Made by a program: the position numbers and the translations under genes. Below, in pieces: positions 1 through 10,322 of a stretch of DNA of 64,000 nt. The stretch comes from Brachionus manjavacas. Lineage: Eukaryota; Rotifera; Eurotatoria; Ploima; Brachionidae. Under the pieces are notes generated by a model. The model ran no database searches. It was not told the DNA's origin and saw nothing but the letters and a program-made list of their open reading frames with translations. The stretch covers positions 5,151,501 through 5,215,500 of the forward strand of contig JAHQIY010000007.1 in assembly GCA_019054805.1 (NCBI GenBank), written 5' to 3'. Within the stretch, counting starts at the first letter, position 1. Each line of letters starts with the position of its first letter.

Positions 1-1812
1 AGAATCAAGTGCTGAAAAATAAATTCAACACTTTATTACCCAAAAATTTGGACAAAAGTAAAGAAAAAAATTTTGTAATTAGCTATAGAACCGAAAGATT
101 TTCATAAAAATAATTTTGTGAAGGTTACATAAACATTTAGTAGATTGCTAAATTAATAAAATGATGTGAGCCTAAATAGATTTTTTTACAAACAAAGAAC
201 CAAATTTTTTATTTAGATTAATAAAAGAGATTATAGAATTTTTAATTTAACTAGTGTTAAAAATTTTTTAAAGCTAAAGTGGTTCAATAGACTTTAACAA
301 GAAGCTTTTTTGCTATTAACAAAAAAATATTGGTTTTGTAGATTTAGTATATTGGTTTAAACTTGAAAAAAAAATTTCAATTTTCATGTTTAAAAGTATT
401 TTTTTTAAATTAATTTTAAAGAAGAGAATTAAAAAAAAATTTTCTTGTTCAAGATCAACTTATTTTTTAGACTTCAAGTTTTAGCTAAATAATTTAACCA
501 GTTCTATTTGGAATAAGAAATAAAGTATATATGAGTCTTGAACCAAAGCAGTATAAAAAGTTAAAGACTCATTTATTTTCAAAATTACAATTCCTTTCAA
601 AACGAAATAAAAATATTTTAAAATAAAAAAAAAACATAATCAACACTAATAATACTTAAAATAGTTTTTATGTAATATTCACTTTTTATTAAGTGAGAAT
701 AATCAGGATATCTTGAAGACAAAATGAATTTTTTTTAAATTTTTTAAAAATCTAGTTCTTCAACTGAAAGTAAAAAAAGATTATTTGAAAAATCTTCCGA
801 TATAACTTATTGTATTACTTCAAAATTATCTTTTTATTTTGAAAATGGTATTTGGATTGTGGTACAATCTCAAATACAGTCTAAGATTAAGAAAAGTGCT
901 TATTTTAAGAAGAAAATAGATAAGAAAATTCGATCAATTGTGAAGTGTGTTTTTTGATAAATAATTGTGGTTATGCCAGGACCATTTTAAAAATAAGAAA
1001 AAAATAATTATAGCGTATTTTGACTATTGCTCTAAGCTTTTATACTATTTTTTAAAAGTAGCAATCCATAAATTAGCAAAAAATTTTAATATATCTTGTA
1101 TAAAAATATTCCATTTAAAGCTTGGAATTTTTTTTAATGAAATAAATAACTTTTTAAAAGATATGGTCAATTTTCATTTTAATAGAATTTTTAGAAAGAA
1201 TTCGACAAATAAAATCTAAAAATTAAACACATTTGTTTCTTTTGAGTAACTTTTAGTTGATCTTTATGGCAACTTGAAGTTTATGATTAATTTTTTATGC
1301 CCATAATGATCAAATAAAGTTTAAACTATGAAATAAATTGTTGTTTCTTAATAGAATTAATGCAGAGGTGCATTTTTGGATTTAACATACTTTGTTAAAT
1401 TTAAAGCTGAAATCTGCAAAATTCTGCAACAAAAAATACTCATATAAAATAGCTTCGTTTAGATGGAACGTTAAATCCAAAAATGTACATCTGCATTTAT
1501 TCTATAAAGAAATAACAATTTATTTCATAGTTTAATCTTTATTTGTTCATTTTGAGAATCAAAAATTAATCATAAACTTCAAAATGTTATCTTTATAGAA
1601 AATTTTAAGCCAACTTTGCCAAAAAAAACTGAAACTTAATTTTGTTCAATTAAATTTTAATTATTGGGTTTGAAAGCTAAATTAAATTAAATTCAAATAA
1701 AAGGATTTTTTTCAAATTTTTGTTTAAAAATTTTTTGAAAATCTAAAAAAATTTCTTTTTATTTTTATCTGAAGAAATTTTAATTCAAACTTAAAATGTG
1801 AGAAAAAAATAT
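1..1812. other. Gene-free AT-rich stretch, probably BDP1 intron 1
   Basis: No exon with homology support is visible here. It lies downstream of the BDP1 exon 1 donor on the minus strand, so it is most simply read as the start of a long BDP1 intron, with the SANT-domain exons beyond the window edge. It contains the foldback repeat listed separately. A short open stretch at about 750-955 (+) has coding-like composition but no recognisable match. Confidence 0.5.
1258..1600. repeat. Foldback (inverted repeat) element, about 340 bp
   Basis: Two arms of roughly 130 bp (about 1258-1386 and 1470-1598) are near-complementary. Both carry GTTTAAACTATGAAATAAAT-like and TTTTTGGATTTAAC-like segments in opposite orientation around an 80-bp loop. 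This is the architecture of a foldback MITE. No coding sequence or clear target-site duplication was found. Confidence 0.6.
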
Positions 1813-1816
1813 TTAC

Positions 1817-2526
1817 TTTGATCCTCGAGGATTATAGTACAAAAAATCTTTCATTCGAAGTTTTGATCTGTCGATTTTTTCACCGCTTTCATTTTCGTTT
1901 ATACTTTGCTCCTGAACAGTTTTAAATAAAATTGAGCTTTTTTTATATTTTTTTCGTTTTTCTTTTAAATTTTCGGACTCAATTTTTTTTAATTTCTGCA
2001 TCGCCTTGTGCTTGATAATATTCATGATATGCTCTTTGGAAAATTGTGGTTTGTAGACTTGGCCATTATTGTTTAAAACCGAGGCAACCGGCACAGTTCC
2101 CGAAGGAGATCCTGGAACCGAAACCGAATGTGGCATGATGCTTTGCTGAGCTGGAGACGGTGTTTGCACGTATATTTGTTGTCTAAAAGTTATATTCGTC
2201 GATAGCGAAGTTATATTTGTTTCTTCTATTGTTTTTGTGGGGCTTTTTGCTGATTCTTCCTCTTGAGTGGATATTTTTGGTGAAAGAATGCTTTCGACTA
2301 GCTGACGAGTTGATGGGATGGATGGAGATGATACATTTTTTTCACCATTATCACCATCTTTTTTGACTTCTTCTTTCTTGTCTGGATAATGTCCTGATAT
2401 TCTTCGTATCCTGGCTAGACCGCTAGAAACTGCCAAATTCGGCTGAGCCTTTGGAAAGCGACTTCTAAATCGCACCGGTGCAGTCACAGATGGTTTATTT
2501 TGATTAGAAGTTCCGTCTTCACTCAT
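1817..2526 (-). CDS. BDP1: BDP1 (TFIIIB B'' subunit), first coding exon, partial
   Basis: This is the N-terminal exon of the RNA polymerase III initiation factor TFIIIB subunit B''. BDP1 binds TBP-BRF1 on tRNA and 5S promoters through a SANT domain that lies further downstream and is not in this window. Two family blocks are visible. Near residues 19-43 is a basic RFRSRFPKAQPNL element like the conserved N-terminal motif of animal BDP1. At the exon end is DRSKLRMKDFLYYNP, which closely matches DRSKMTMRDFIYYLP of human BDP1. Between them is a low-complexity Ser/Thr/Glu-rich linker, as in the family. The frame closes at TAA just after a GT donor (GATCAAA|GTAAAT), so the exon should splice at 1817. 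The next exon is not recognisable before position 1, implying an intron of over 1.8 kb. Family identity is firm; gene completeness is unknown. Confidence 0.88.
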
Positions 2527-3094
2527 TTTTAATATAAAACATAAATTACTAAATTTATAATTTTTTCATTTTTTTTTATTCTCGACTCTTTGGTGAAGAA
2601 AATTTCAAAATTTTTCTAAATAAAAAAATAGCTAATTTAAAAATTATTTTATTAGACTGTAATGTTTTTATTGAGATTTTTAATTTCTTTTTTGTTTTTT
2701 CAAGTAATTTTAGACATTATAGTTTTTGCTTAGTTTTGCAGATGTCGACTATTATTTTGTCCGAGTATTATTTAAAAACAAACTTTATTTAATTTCAAAT
2801 TTTTTAATTTTAAATAAATTTTAATTTCCAAAATTGTTGCTTATAGGTTTTTTTGTACTTAAACAATCAAAAAAATGACCTCAAGTTTAAGGCCTATAGT
2901 TCTTTGTCCGTTGCATCTTTGCCTTTATACAATAGAAATTTATATTGTACCACCTTAAGGTGGTTAAGCATATTAATCACATTGGAATTTTTTTGTATTG
3001 TCGATGACCTCATTGAATGCTCTAGTACTGCAGAGTACTGAATTATGTCATCATCATTAGCATACATAAGTACTGACAAGTGTTAAGTGTGAGA
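2527..3094. other. Upstream region of BDP1, no gene seen
   Basis: AT-rich DNA upstream of the BDP1 start. Short opposing reading frames at 2853-3079 overlap each other and have no recognisable protein character. Confidence 0.4.
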
Positions 3095-4034
3095 GTAATT
3101 GTTACACTTACAATTAGCATTCGAAATTTAAAACTTGGTAAAATTAAGTATTATACTTGAATACTTAAACTTATCAAGTGTTAAAGCTGAAAATAAGCTA
3201 TTTTTTTATTCTAAATATAACTGTAATAAGTTTTATTCCGAAAAATTTCAATTTATAAAATATTATTTTGATTTTTTAATAAATAAATTATTTAATTAAT
3301 AAGAGAAGTGTTAAATATTTTTGAAAAAATCTGATTTATATAGAATAGAATTTGTCGAAGTTTTGACAAAAAAATTAAACAAAATTTTTTAAATCAGATC
3401 GATTTTTATTTTTAAAAGAGTTTTACAAGCAGAATTTAAGTTCTGGTTTCTTTTACTACTCACAACACCGCAAATACTGAAAAATCGTTCAACAAAAGCC
3501 GAAGATGCTTGAATTGAAAACAACTTTTTTGCTTTTCACTAAAAATAGGTATTCTGATAGAACTTGTACTACAAAATTCTTATGTATATTTCTGTAACTC
3601 AGTTCCATCTCTTAAAAGGTCCATGAATATTTGTTTTTCTCGACAAATTTTATCAAAGTTTGAAAGTCTAGTTCTATCGGCATTTGTTTCATAAGCCCTT
3701 AATAAACGTTCTAAAAACTTGATCTTCTCTGTTTTCGTAAATTTTGGCTTAAAATAGAGAAAAATTTGTTTTCTTTGCCAACATCTTCGGCTTTTGTTGA
3801 ACGAGTTGATAAATTGAAATTTTTTACAATAAAACTTATTATCATTAATATTTAGTAAATTAATTTCTATTTCCTAAATAAAGAATAGTTTATTGTCAGC
3901 TTTTACACTTGATGAATTCAAGTATTCAAGTATAAAAACCCAGTGCAACACTAGAAAAATTTAAGTATTCAAGTGCAATACTTAATTTTACCAAGTTTTA
4001 AATTTTGAATGCTAATTGTAAGTGTAACAATTAC
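3095..4034. mobile_element. hAT-type DNA transposon remnant with long terminal inverted repeats
   Basis: The ends are inverted copies of each other for about 80 bp. Both begin GTAATTGTTACACTTACAAT and continue through a shared AAAACTTGGTAAAATTAAGT segment. Inside, on the minus strand at about 3377-3545, is a readable C-terminal hAT dimerisation piece: ASSAFVERFFSICG followed by VSSKRNQNLNSA. This matches the A-S-S-A-x-x-E-R-x-F-S pattern of the hATC domain. A second, inverted copy of part of this motif occurs near 3780-3806 (+), so the interior is rearranged. The transposase is otherwise gone and the element is a dead, probably nonautonomous derivative. An 8-bp target duplication was not convincingly found. 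Confidence 0.6.
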
Positions 4035-4324
4035 ATATGATTAGACTTGGAATATTAAAAAAAATAACTTTTTTTTTAAATACTTCTTAAGAGCTTTGAC
4101 CGCTTCTTATTTTGTAATCATAGTCTGTTGTGATGGGTGTTAACTTAACTAATTAAGTTTAGTCGGCTAAAAGTAAGGCAACTAAAAAATACTTAAATAC
4201 TTTTCACATGTCACCTCTTACAATTTTTAATTGTCTTTTTATTACATTTTAACTTATTTTAATTTTTCTTATATTTTTTCTTTGCATTTTATTTTATTTT
4301 GTTTTAATTTTATTTTATTTTTTA

Positions 4325-4392
4325 ATCTGAAGGAGCTTTAGCTCGGCACAGATAAAACAAATAAATAATAAATAAATAATAATAAGTTAACT
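4325..4392 (+). mobile_element. 5'-truncated LINE 3' tail (GAGCTTTAGCTC stem-loop type)
   Basis: The stretch GAAGGAGCTTTAGCTCGGCA, then CAGATAAAAC and an (AAATAAATA)n tail, is a typical non-LTR retrotransposon 3' end. GAGCTTTAGCTC is self-complementary. A reverse-oriented relative occurs near 11598-11645, where it follows reverse-transcriptase coding sequence and so supports the LINE assignment. No open reading frame remains in this copy. Confidence 0.6.
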
Positions 4393-5224
4393 AAATTTTA
4401 GTCGACTAATTTTTAGTTGAGTCGAATTAGTTACACCAAGAGTACAGAATAATGTGATATAAAAAGATGTTTTTTGCGATGCAGATCTCGATTTTAAGTT
4501 AAACCTAAAATTAACAGAAATTATGGTTTTTAATTTTCTTTTTTTTAATAGTTTATTTAATATTTAAAATAAATGGCTTTGATTAATAAAACTCCTTTCG
4601 ACATTGATATTTAAAATTTTAAAAAAGTGTCCATAAAAAGTCATATTAGATTAATTAAATTAATTAGAATTTGAAAGAGAAATTGGAAATGTTACAGAAA
4701 AATAGTTGTCCATTGGAATAGCTCATTTACAAAGGAGTGTTTTAAGTTCAGTACTTCTTGAGCTTTCAACAAAAACATTAATATAATCCTCTATTAGTGA
4801 AGCAATGAGTGTGTTTTTATATATTAAATTTTTTTTAAATGTATTTTTCAAGCAGAGTCTTGACTCAATTCTATCTACCTTTTGGTCCTCGAGAAGGCCA
4901 GAAAGTTGAAAAGACAGTGTGTCATATGGTAAGTGATAGATTTATTTAAAACATGTATTTTGAATTACTTGCAGTTTTTGAATGTTTGTCTGGGAGACAC
5001 GGGATAGGATGAAAAAACTATAATTTCCAAGTTTTTACCACTAGATAATTTTATTTTTATTTCTTTTTAATTTTTTAATTATATACCCCTCTCAATTTCT
5101 TCTAATTTTGCGACTTTTTATTTTGTGTATTGTATTGTATATCAAAGTTACCAATTATGTCTATTAGATTACAAAATCTTATCAGTTTCTCTTATTTCTG
5201 AAATTTTTCTTTTATTGCGTTGTG

Positions 5225-5297
5225 TGCTACCATAGGCGATCTCCTAGTAGACCGCCTCCGCAAGCTTGCTTGCCGTAGCTTATTATTATTATTATAA
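5225..5297 (+). mobile_element. LINE 3' tail with GGCG/CGCC hairpins
   Basis: A GC-rich patch in otherwise AT-rich DNA: GGCGATCTCC-TAGTAGACCGCC forms a hairpin, followed by GCAAGCTTGCTTGC and a TTATTATTATTA tail. It abuts the 3' part of a minus-strand LINE, which suggests that a truncated plus-strand copy inserted into the older one. Confidence 0.5.
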
Positions 5298-6420
5298 TTG
5301 AACCTATAAGTGCATTATAGATTCCAATTAAGCTTTTTTTACTTAACTTCCACGATCTGTGTGACAAAATTCTAACTAAATTCACGCGACCATGGCATCT
5401 TGAACGAATTCAACTTGGGAGTTGAAACAAAGACTTAGGTCAAATTTTATTCCAAGGAAGCCTGAGGAGTCAGTGTAGGGTATTTGCTTTCCAAAAAGAT
5501 TTAGACTAAGCTTATTGTTTTTTGAAGGATTCCCAGAGTTAAAAAAAAAATTAATCAAATTTCTTTAAAGTTTGAGTCCATGTTATAAATACTATTTTGT
5601 AAAAATTTCCCAAAATAATTGAATTTAAAAACAACGTAGTTTTATATAAAATTAAGTAATTAAAAAAGTAAATATTCACTTTTTTTTTCTTTTTTTTTTA
5701 TTATCTTAGTCAAATTTAATAGCTATTTCCTTAACGAACCTTTGAGCGAACATTTATTTTTAAGCACGAAATTATTAACAGGTTGGCTGAACGCTTCATA
5801 AACTTTAAAAACTGATAAAAGCCAAAAAAATTGTAATATTAATAGTTACTGCCGAAAAGTGCTCTATATCAGCGCAAATTTTGCAATTAAACATTAAGGC
5901 TATTTCAGTCATTATGAATTCAATTTGAATGTTTCTTTATCAATTAAAGCCTTGAAACTATTTAATGATCTTGCTGATATTGATACTTTTGGTGGATTAT
6001 TCTATAGTTCAACAACTCAGTTTGTTAAAAATTGACAACGGAATTGCATCAGTGTAGATAACATCAATTATTTTATCTTTTTCAATCTTATATGTCAATT
6101 TATCAATGTATTCTAAAAGATTAGCGTTGCATGATTTTTTTTGGCATAAAACCGTCTTGTTTTTCACTAACAAGTTTGTTTTTGAGCAAAAATAGAATAA
6201 ATTCATTCTTAATGATCTTTTACATTTATTTTTCCAGAAATTGATGTAAGCCATACTGGTCTATAATTTTTTGCATGTAATATTGATTCGCTTTTATGAA
6301 GTGATGTTATATTCGCTTTTTTCCATTCAACAGGCAGTTTACCTTCAAAAAAGGATTATTATAAAAAGATTATTTGTTCAAGAAAACAAATTTAAAAGCC
6401 TATTCTTTTGTATCACTAAT
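5298..6420 (-). mobile_element. Decayed jockey/CR1-like non-LTR retrotransposon (reverse transcriptase)
   Basis: Reverse-transcriptase homology can be read on the minus strand in shifting frames. About 6420-6250 holds the finger region (WKKANIT, then NYRP-like). About 6150-6010 holds SCNANLLEYIDKLTYKIEKD and DVIYTD, which correspond to the N-L-L-E and palm D-V-I-Y-x-D blocks. About 5475-5298 holds the thumb region (FLGIKFD, VRILSHRSWKLSKKSLIGIY). The pieces are collinear, so they are one old copy of a jockey/CR1-type element with several stops and frameshifts. The endonuclease region is missing and the 3' side is interrupted by another LINE tail. Confidence 0.72.
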
Positions 6421-6970
6421 TTAATTTCACCTGCATTAATTTGCTTTTATCTATTTAATTAATTTTTGATTTTTAAAGCGATTTTATTATAATAAAAAAT
6501 TTTTTTTTTTTAATAAAAGACTTTCTCAATATAATAAAACTTTATTAATGCAAAATTAAACAACAACTTTCTTACAAATCAATACTGTATTAAAATTAAT
6601 ATAAAAAGATAATGTTTATTTCGAAAACCTTAACTGCTTTATATCAACAAAAAAAGATTTTAAATTAAGTTTAAGTTTTTTTGTTTTTTTTTTATCAAAA
6701 TAATAATTAAAAAATTTAAAATCAATTAATTTACTAAAAAAGATGTTTTTCCTTTTAATTTTAATATTTTTTCCGTTTATAAACAAAGTAAGGTATTTTT
6801 ATCGTTCTAAAGAAAGTAAATATAAATGGGATTTAGTCCGTTCAAAAAATGTATTTTTTGGACAAAATAATGCGTTTTATTTTTAAAAAAATATGAAAAA
6901 TTCAAAAAGTCTAAATTTTCTGTTTGTATCTATAGATTTTGTATAAAATTTCTTAAAATTCCTTCCAGAA
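6421..6970. other. AT-rich spacer, nothing recognised
   Basis: Poly-A/T tracts only; no coding or structural signal seen. Confidence 0.5.
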
Positions 6971-8218
6971 TTAAATAAAATAAATTTTTTTATTTAACTT
7001 ATCGCAAAAATATCCGTCATTATATGACGTAAATTCAATTGATTTAAATATTCGTTGAAAATCTAGATTTTTAAACTTAAATAAAATATTGAAGTTTACG
7101 TCAAAAATATACAAAATTTGTTGAATATTGTCTTTGACCAAAAAAATTGACTGATCCAAATCCATTTGTAAATATGAAAAATTAATTTCATTTTCTTGCT
7201 CATCAAATCTCTTGATCAAATCAATAGATCCAGAAGATTTGCCAGTTTTTCGATCAATTCTTTTCAGTAACTTCTTGCTTTTTACCAGTATTAGTATCTC
7301 AAGATAATTCAAACCAAGTATTTCAATATCACCATCATTCAACTGAATCGACTCATTTTTACCTTTAACATTAAACGAAAAAACTTGCTCCAACCTAAGA
7401 AAAAAAATTTTTTTAAAAATTTTATTTATTAAATAAAAATACTTGAAATTTAGAAAAAAATATAAATTTAATGTTTCTTTTGATTTGCAGACCAGTTCCT
7501 CTGAATTTAAATAAATCAATTCGAGCTTATGATCGAACAACTTAGACGCCTCTAGCTCCAATTCGTCATTGTAAATTTCAATAAGGGTCTTGTTTGTTCT
7601 GATGTCCGCGTAAATTCCGGCTATACTTCTGCCATAAACGACAAAATTAGAGAAGTAAAAGTTCGGGTTTATGGCACGACGATGCAGCTCTAGTCCGTGA
7701 CGGTTCACAATTTTAATGCAGCTTTTTTTGTAGAAATTTGCACAGCAATAAAATATTTTGTATCTTGAAATCGGTAATATTATGTAGTTATAGCATTTTT
7801 CATCCAAATGAGTTGTTTTGAGCTCTTCACAAAAATTAATAAATTTAAAATATTTTATTTTTTTATAAAAGTTTAAATTTTTAGTCATGTAATAGAAATT
7901 TTCGTTTAAAATTTCGTTCAGCGATTTGAAATTTTCTATAAAATAAAGTTTTTTGTAGGATCGATTTATTGAGCTTGTCAACTGGGATTTTTTTATTAAA
8001 ATTCTTGATTTTATTAAAGAAGTGTTGTGTAAATATTGACTTAAATTTGTCTCATATTGTCCAAAATCTTCTTCCAACTTGGACCGTGTACACGCGATGC
8101 CTTCGTCCAGCATATTTATTTTTTTTTCAATTAAAACCATGTTTATTCTAATTGCGTCATCGTATTTTTTCAATTGAAGCATGCTAAATTTCGACTCTCT
8201 GCTTTGTTCTTGGCCCAT
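6971..8218 (-). CDS. Single-exon 415-residue protein, possible N-myristoylated coiled-coil/propeller-like orphan
   Basis: A long intact single-exon reading frame in AT-rich DNA, far longer than chance. The function is not recognised. The start MGQEQS has Gly2 and Ser6, the pattern of an N-myristoylation signal, and favours this Met as the true start. Residues about 15-100 are charged and heptad-like (KKINMLDEGIACTRSKLEED), suggesting a coiled coil. The rest (about 130-415) alternates short beta-type hydrophobic runs with polar turns, such as IEILGLNYLEILILVKSKK and ILYIFDVNFNILFKF. That pattern recalls the blades of NHL/WD-like propellers that follow coiled coils in TRIM-type proteins, but no RING, B-box or clear repeat consensus is present. 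Membrane association through the lipid is inference. It could instead be a lineage-specific family with no outside relatives. Confidence 0.7.
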   Translation of the reverse strand: MGQEQSRESKFSMLQLKKYDDAIRINMVLIEKKINMLDEGIACTRSKLEEDFGQYETNLSQYLHNTSLIKSRILIKKSQLTSSINRSYKKLYFIENFKSLNEILNENFYYMTKNLNFYKKIKYFKFINFCEELKTTHLDEKCYNYIILPISRYKIFYCCANFYKKSCIKIVNRHGLELHRRAINPNFYFSNFVVYGRSIAGIYADIRTNKTLIEIYNDELELEASKLFDHKLELIYLNSEELVCKSKETLNLYFFLNFKYFYLINKIFKKIFFLRLEQVFSFNVKGKNESIQLNDGDIEILGLNYLEILILVKSKKLLKRIDRKTGKSSGSIDLIKRFDEQENEINFSYLQMDLDQSIFLVKDNIQQILYIFDVNFNILFKFKNLDFQRIFKSIEFTSYNDGYFCDKLNKKIYFI

Positions 8219-8590
8219 GTTCCTCTAATAAAAATTATGGAGAAAACAACATAAATATAATGGATCTTATAAGATTATTAAAAAATGAGCCCTAATACGT
8301 CAATTTAATCCTAATGTTTTTCTATTTCAAAGGTTGAAGAAAAAAAATTGTAAATCTTTCATTGATTGTTGAAAATATAATTAATATCTCTTGTTATTTC
8401 TGTGTAATTATATAATAGTTTTTTATGTTTTTTTTTAATAAAAGATGAGTTTTAAAGTAAATTTAATTTATTGCAATATTTTTTAATTGTAATAAAATAA
8501 AAACTAAGTTTAGATTAAAACACTACTTAAGAAAAAAATACAAATTGTCTTGTTCATAATCCAAATTCTTGATTGTCTATTTGTCATCTT
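8219..8590. other. AT-rich spacer, nothing recognised
   Basis: Short region between the single-exon 415-residue gene and the Ly6-like gene; no coding or RNA signal seen. Confidence 0.4.
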
Positions 8591-9990
8591 TTAGCATATT
8601 GCATTACAACTTAAAATAATAAGCAAATAAACAATTATAGTATTATGCAAAAATGTGTTTGGCTTACCCGCGTGTTTCGCAAAAGTAATAGGTGATACCA
8701 TTTTTGTGTACACTCGGCGGTTGTGGTTTCATAAAGTCATATTCCCAAGAACAACCACGGTACCAATCTTATAAAAATAATGATAAAAATATTTTTCGCT
8801 TTTAACCCTTAAGATAAGCTGTAATAAAAAAATTTTGACTTGATAAATTAATTTGCATCAATTTATCTTTTTTCACTTTAATTGCTAATGAGGCACATTT
8901 TTGAAATGAACAAAAACATAAAATATGAATTTAAAATAAAAATAATGGTAAAAATTTCTTCTTTCTAATCTATAATTTGCAAAAAATCTGAAATCTTTTC
9001 AATGAATCATAAAAGTTCTTTAGAGAGCTTAAATTAAAAAAGGTGATGTTGTTTGCAGAACAAAATTTAGACTTTAAAAAAAGACTAAAGGATTCTTTTT
9101 AAAAGATTGCTCTAACTTTTTATCCAAAATTTTCAATAAAAAAATAATAATTAGTCAAAAGTAATTACTGTATCTGTCATTTGGATTCTGATATCGGATA
9201 CATTGCCCGTTGCATGGAACCAAATGCTCAATGTCCAAACGAGTATAATTGTAAGGGTTTTGACAAGCTGGTTGATTGCTATTACATGAATAGCAATAAA
9301 GTGGATTATCACGGTGATTTCCATTTGACGATGGTTCTGGTTGGGGATATGAAGGCTGAGGATGATGTTCCACTGGTGTACATGGGTTTTGATTGCTGCC
9401 ACCGCAAGGATTCGACGGTGCTGGTTGATGCACTGGGTTATATGATGGTTGTGGAGGATTATATGATGGCTCGGGTTGTGGTGGATGGTATGATGGTTGT
9501 GGTTGTGGTTGTGGTTGTGGTTGTGGTTGTGGTGGATTGTATGATGGTTGTGGTTGTGGTTGTGGTGGATGGTATGATGGTTGTGGTTGTGGTTGTGGTG
9601 GATGGTATGATGGTTGTGGTTGTGGCGGGTTATATGATGGTTGTGGTTGTGGCGGGTTATATGATGGTTGTGGTGGATGGTATGATGGTTGTGGCGGGTT
9701 ATATGATGGTTGTGGTTGTGGTGGATGGTATGATGGTTGTGGTTGTGGTGGATGGTATGATGGTTGTGGCTGCGGAGGCTGTGTAGGATGGGTCAAGGGC
9801 TGAATTGGAATCTCAGGAGGGCAAGGGTTCCACCCTGGAGTAGGGCATGGATTGTTGCCATATTTAACGGCTAGACAAAATTGATTATTATATTTTAAAA
9901 TTTTAATCAACTTAAGAAATTACAAGCTTGAAAAGTCTGGTTAAGGATAAGAGCTAAGCCCAAAATTGTCAAAACTAGTGAATTCAGCAT
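8591..9990 (-). CDS. Secreted Ly6/quiver-like protein with Pro-Gln-Tyr repeats, four exons
   Basis: Exons, read on the minus strand: 9990-9924, 9870-9169, 8767-8668 and 8609-8591; introns are 53, 401 and 58 bp. All junctions are GT-AG and phase-compatible, giving 295 residues. Exon 1 encodes a signal peptide (MLNSLVLTILGLALILNQ). Exon 2 encodes about 110 residues of tandem PQPQPSYHPPQ/PQPSYNPP repeats and then opens the Cys-rich domain (CYSCNSNQPACQNPYN, VPCNGQC). Exons 3-4 complete it with YRGCSWEYDF, YYFCETR and a terminal GCNAIC. The CYxC start, RGC and terminal CN are hallmarks of the Ly6/quiver-sleepless three-finger fold. Quiver proteins are usually GPI-anchored channel modulators, but this one ends right after the CN motif with no anchor signal, so it is probably secreted. 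The Pro-rich stalk is unusual and may be cuticular, lorica or mucus-related (inference). Confidence 0.82.
9480..9785 (-). repeat. In-frame Pro/Gln/Tyr-coding minisatellite
   Basis: Imperfect 18-33 bp units encode Q-P-Q-P-S-Y-H/N-P-P on the minus strand. The plus strand shows the same array as GGTTGTGGTTGTGG runs, which creates spurious long open frames rich in Val/Asp/Gly. Unit number varies between 1 and 5 PQ dipeptides, the mark of slippage. Confidence 0.9.
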
Positions 9991-10322
9991 TTTTAAATAA
10001 TTTTTTACTTGAAAATTGGTGGAAAAATTGTCTCATATTTATAGTGTGTAAAAAATTCATTAAAAGATCATTTCTAGGTTTAGTGATTAATCCTGCGAAC
10101 AAGATGAAAAATCAAGCAAAGATTAAATTTTAGAAAAAATTTGACATTTTAAAATAAGAAGGAATTTTTTGTTTATATAAACTTAAAAAAGCGTAGGGAC
10201 TCGTTTAGCTAGAATTAAATTAAAATGTCTTTTTAAATAAACATTTGATTAATACTTTTGAAAAATATTTTATTAAACACGACAAAAAAAATTATAAAAC
10301 AAAATGCTTTTTGAATTTTTTT

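Noticed and set aside
9181-9803. Long plus-strand open frames rich in Val/Asp or Cys/Gly across the repeat
   Set aside because: They are antisense readings of the Pro-Gln-Tyr repeat of the Ly6-like gene, whose minus-strand exons have signal peptide, splice sites and a conserved Cys domain.
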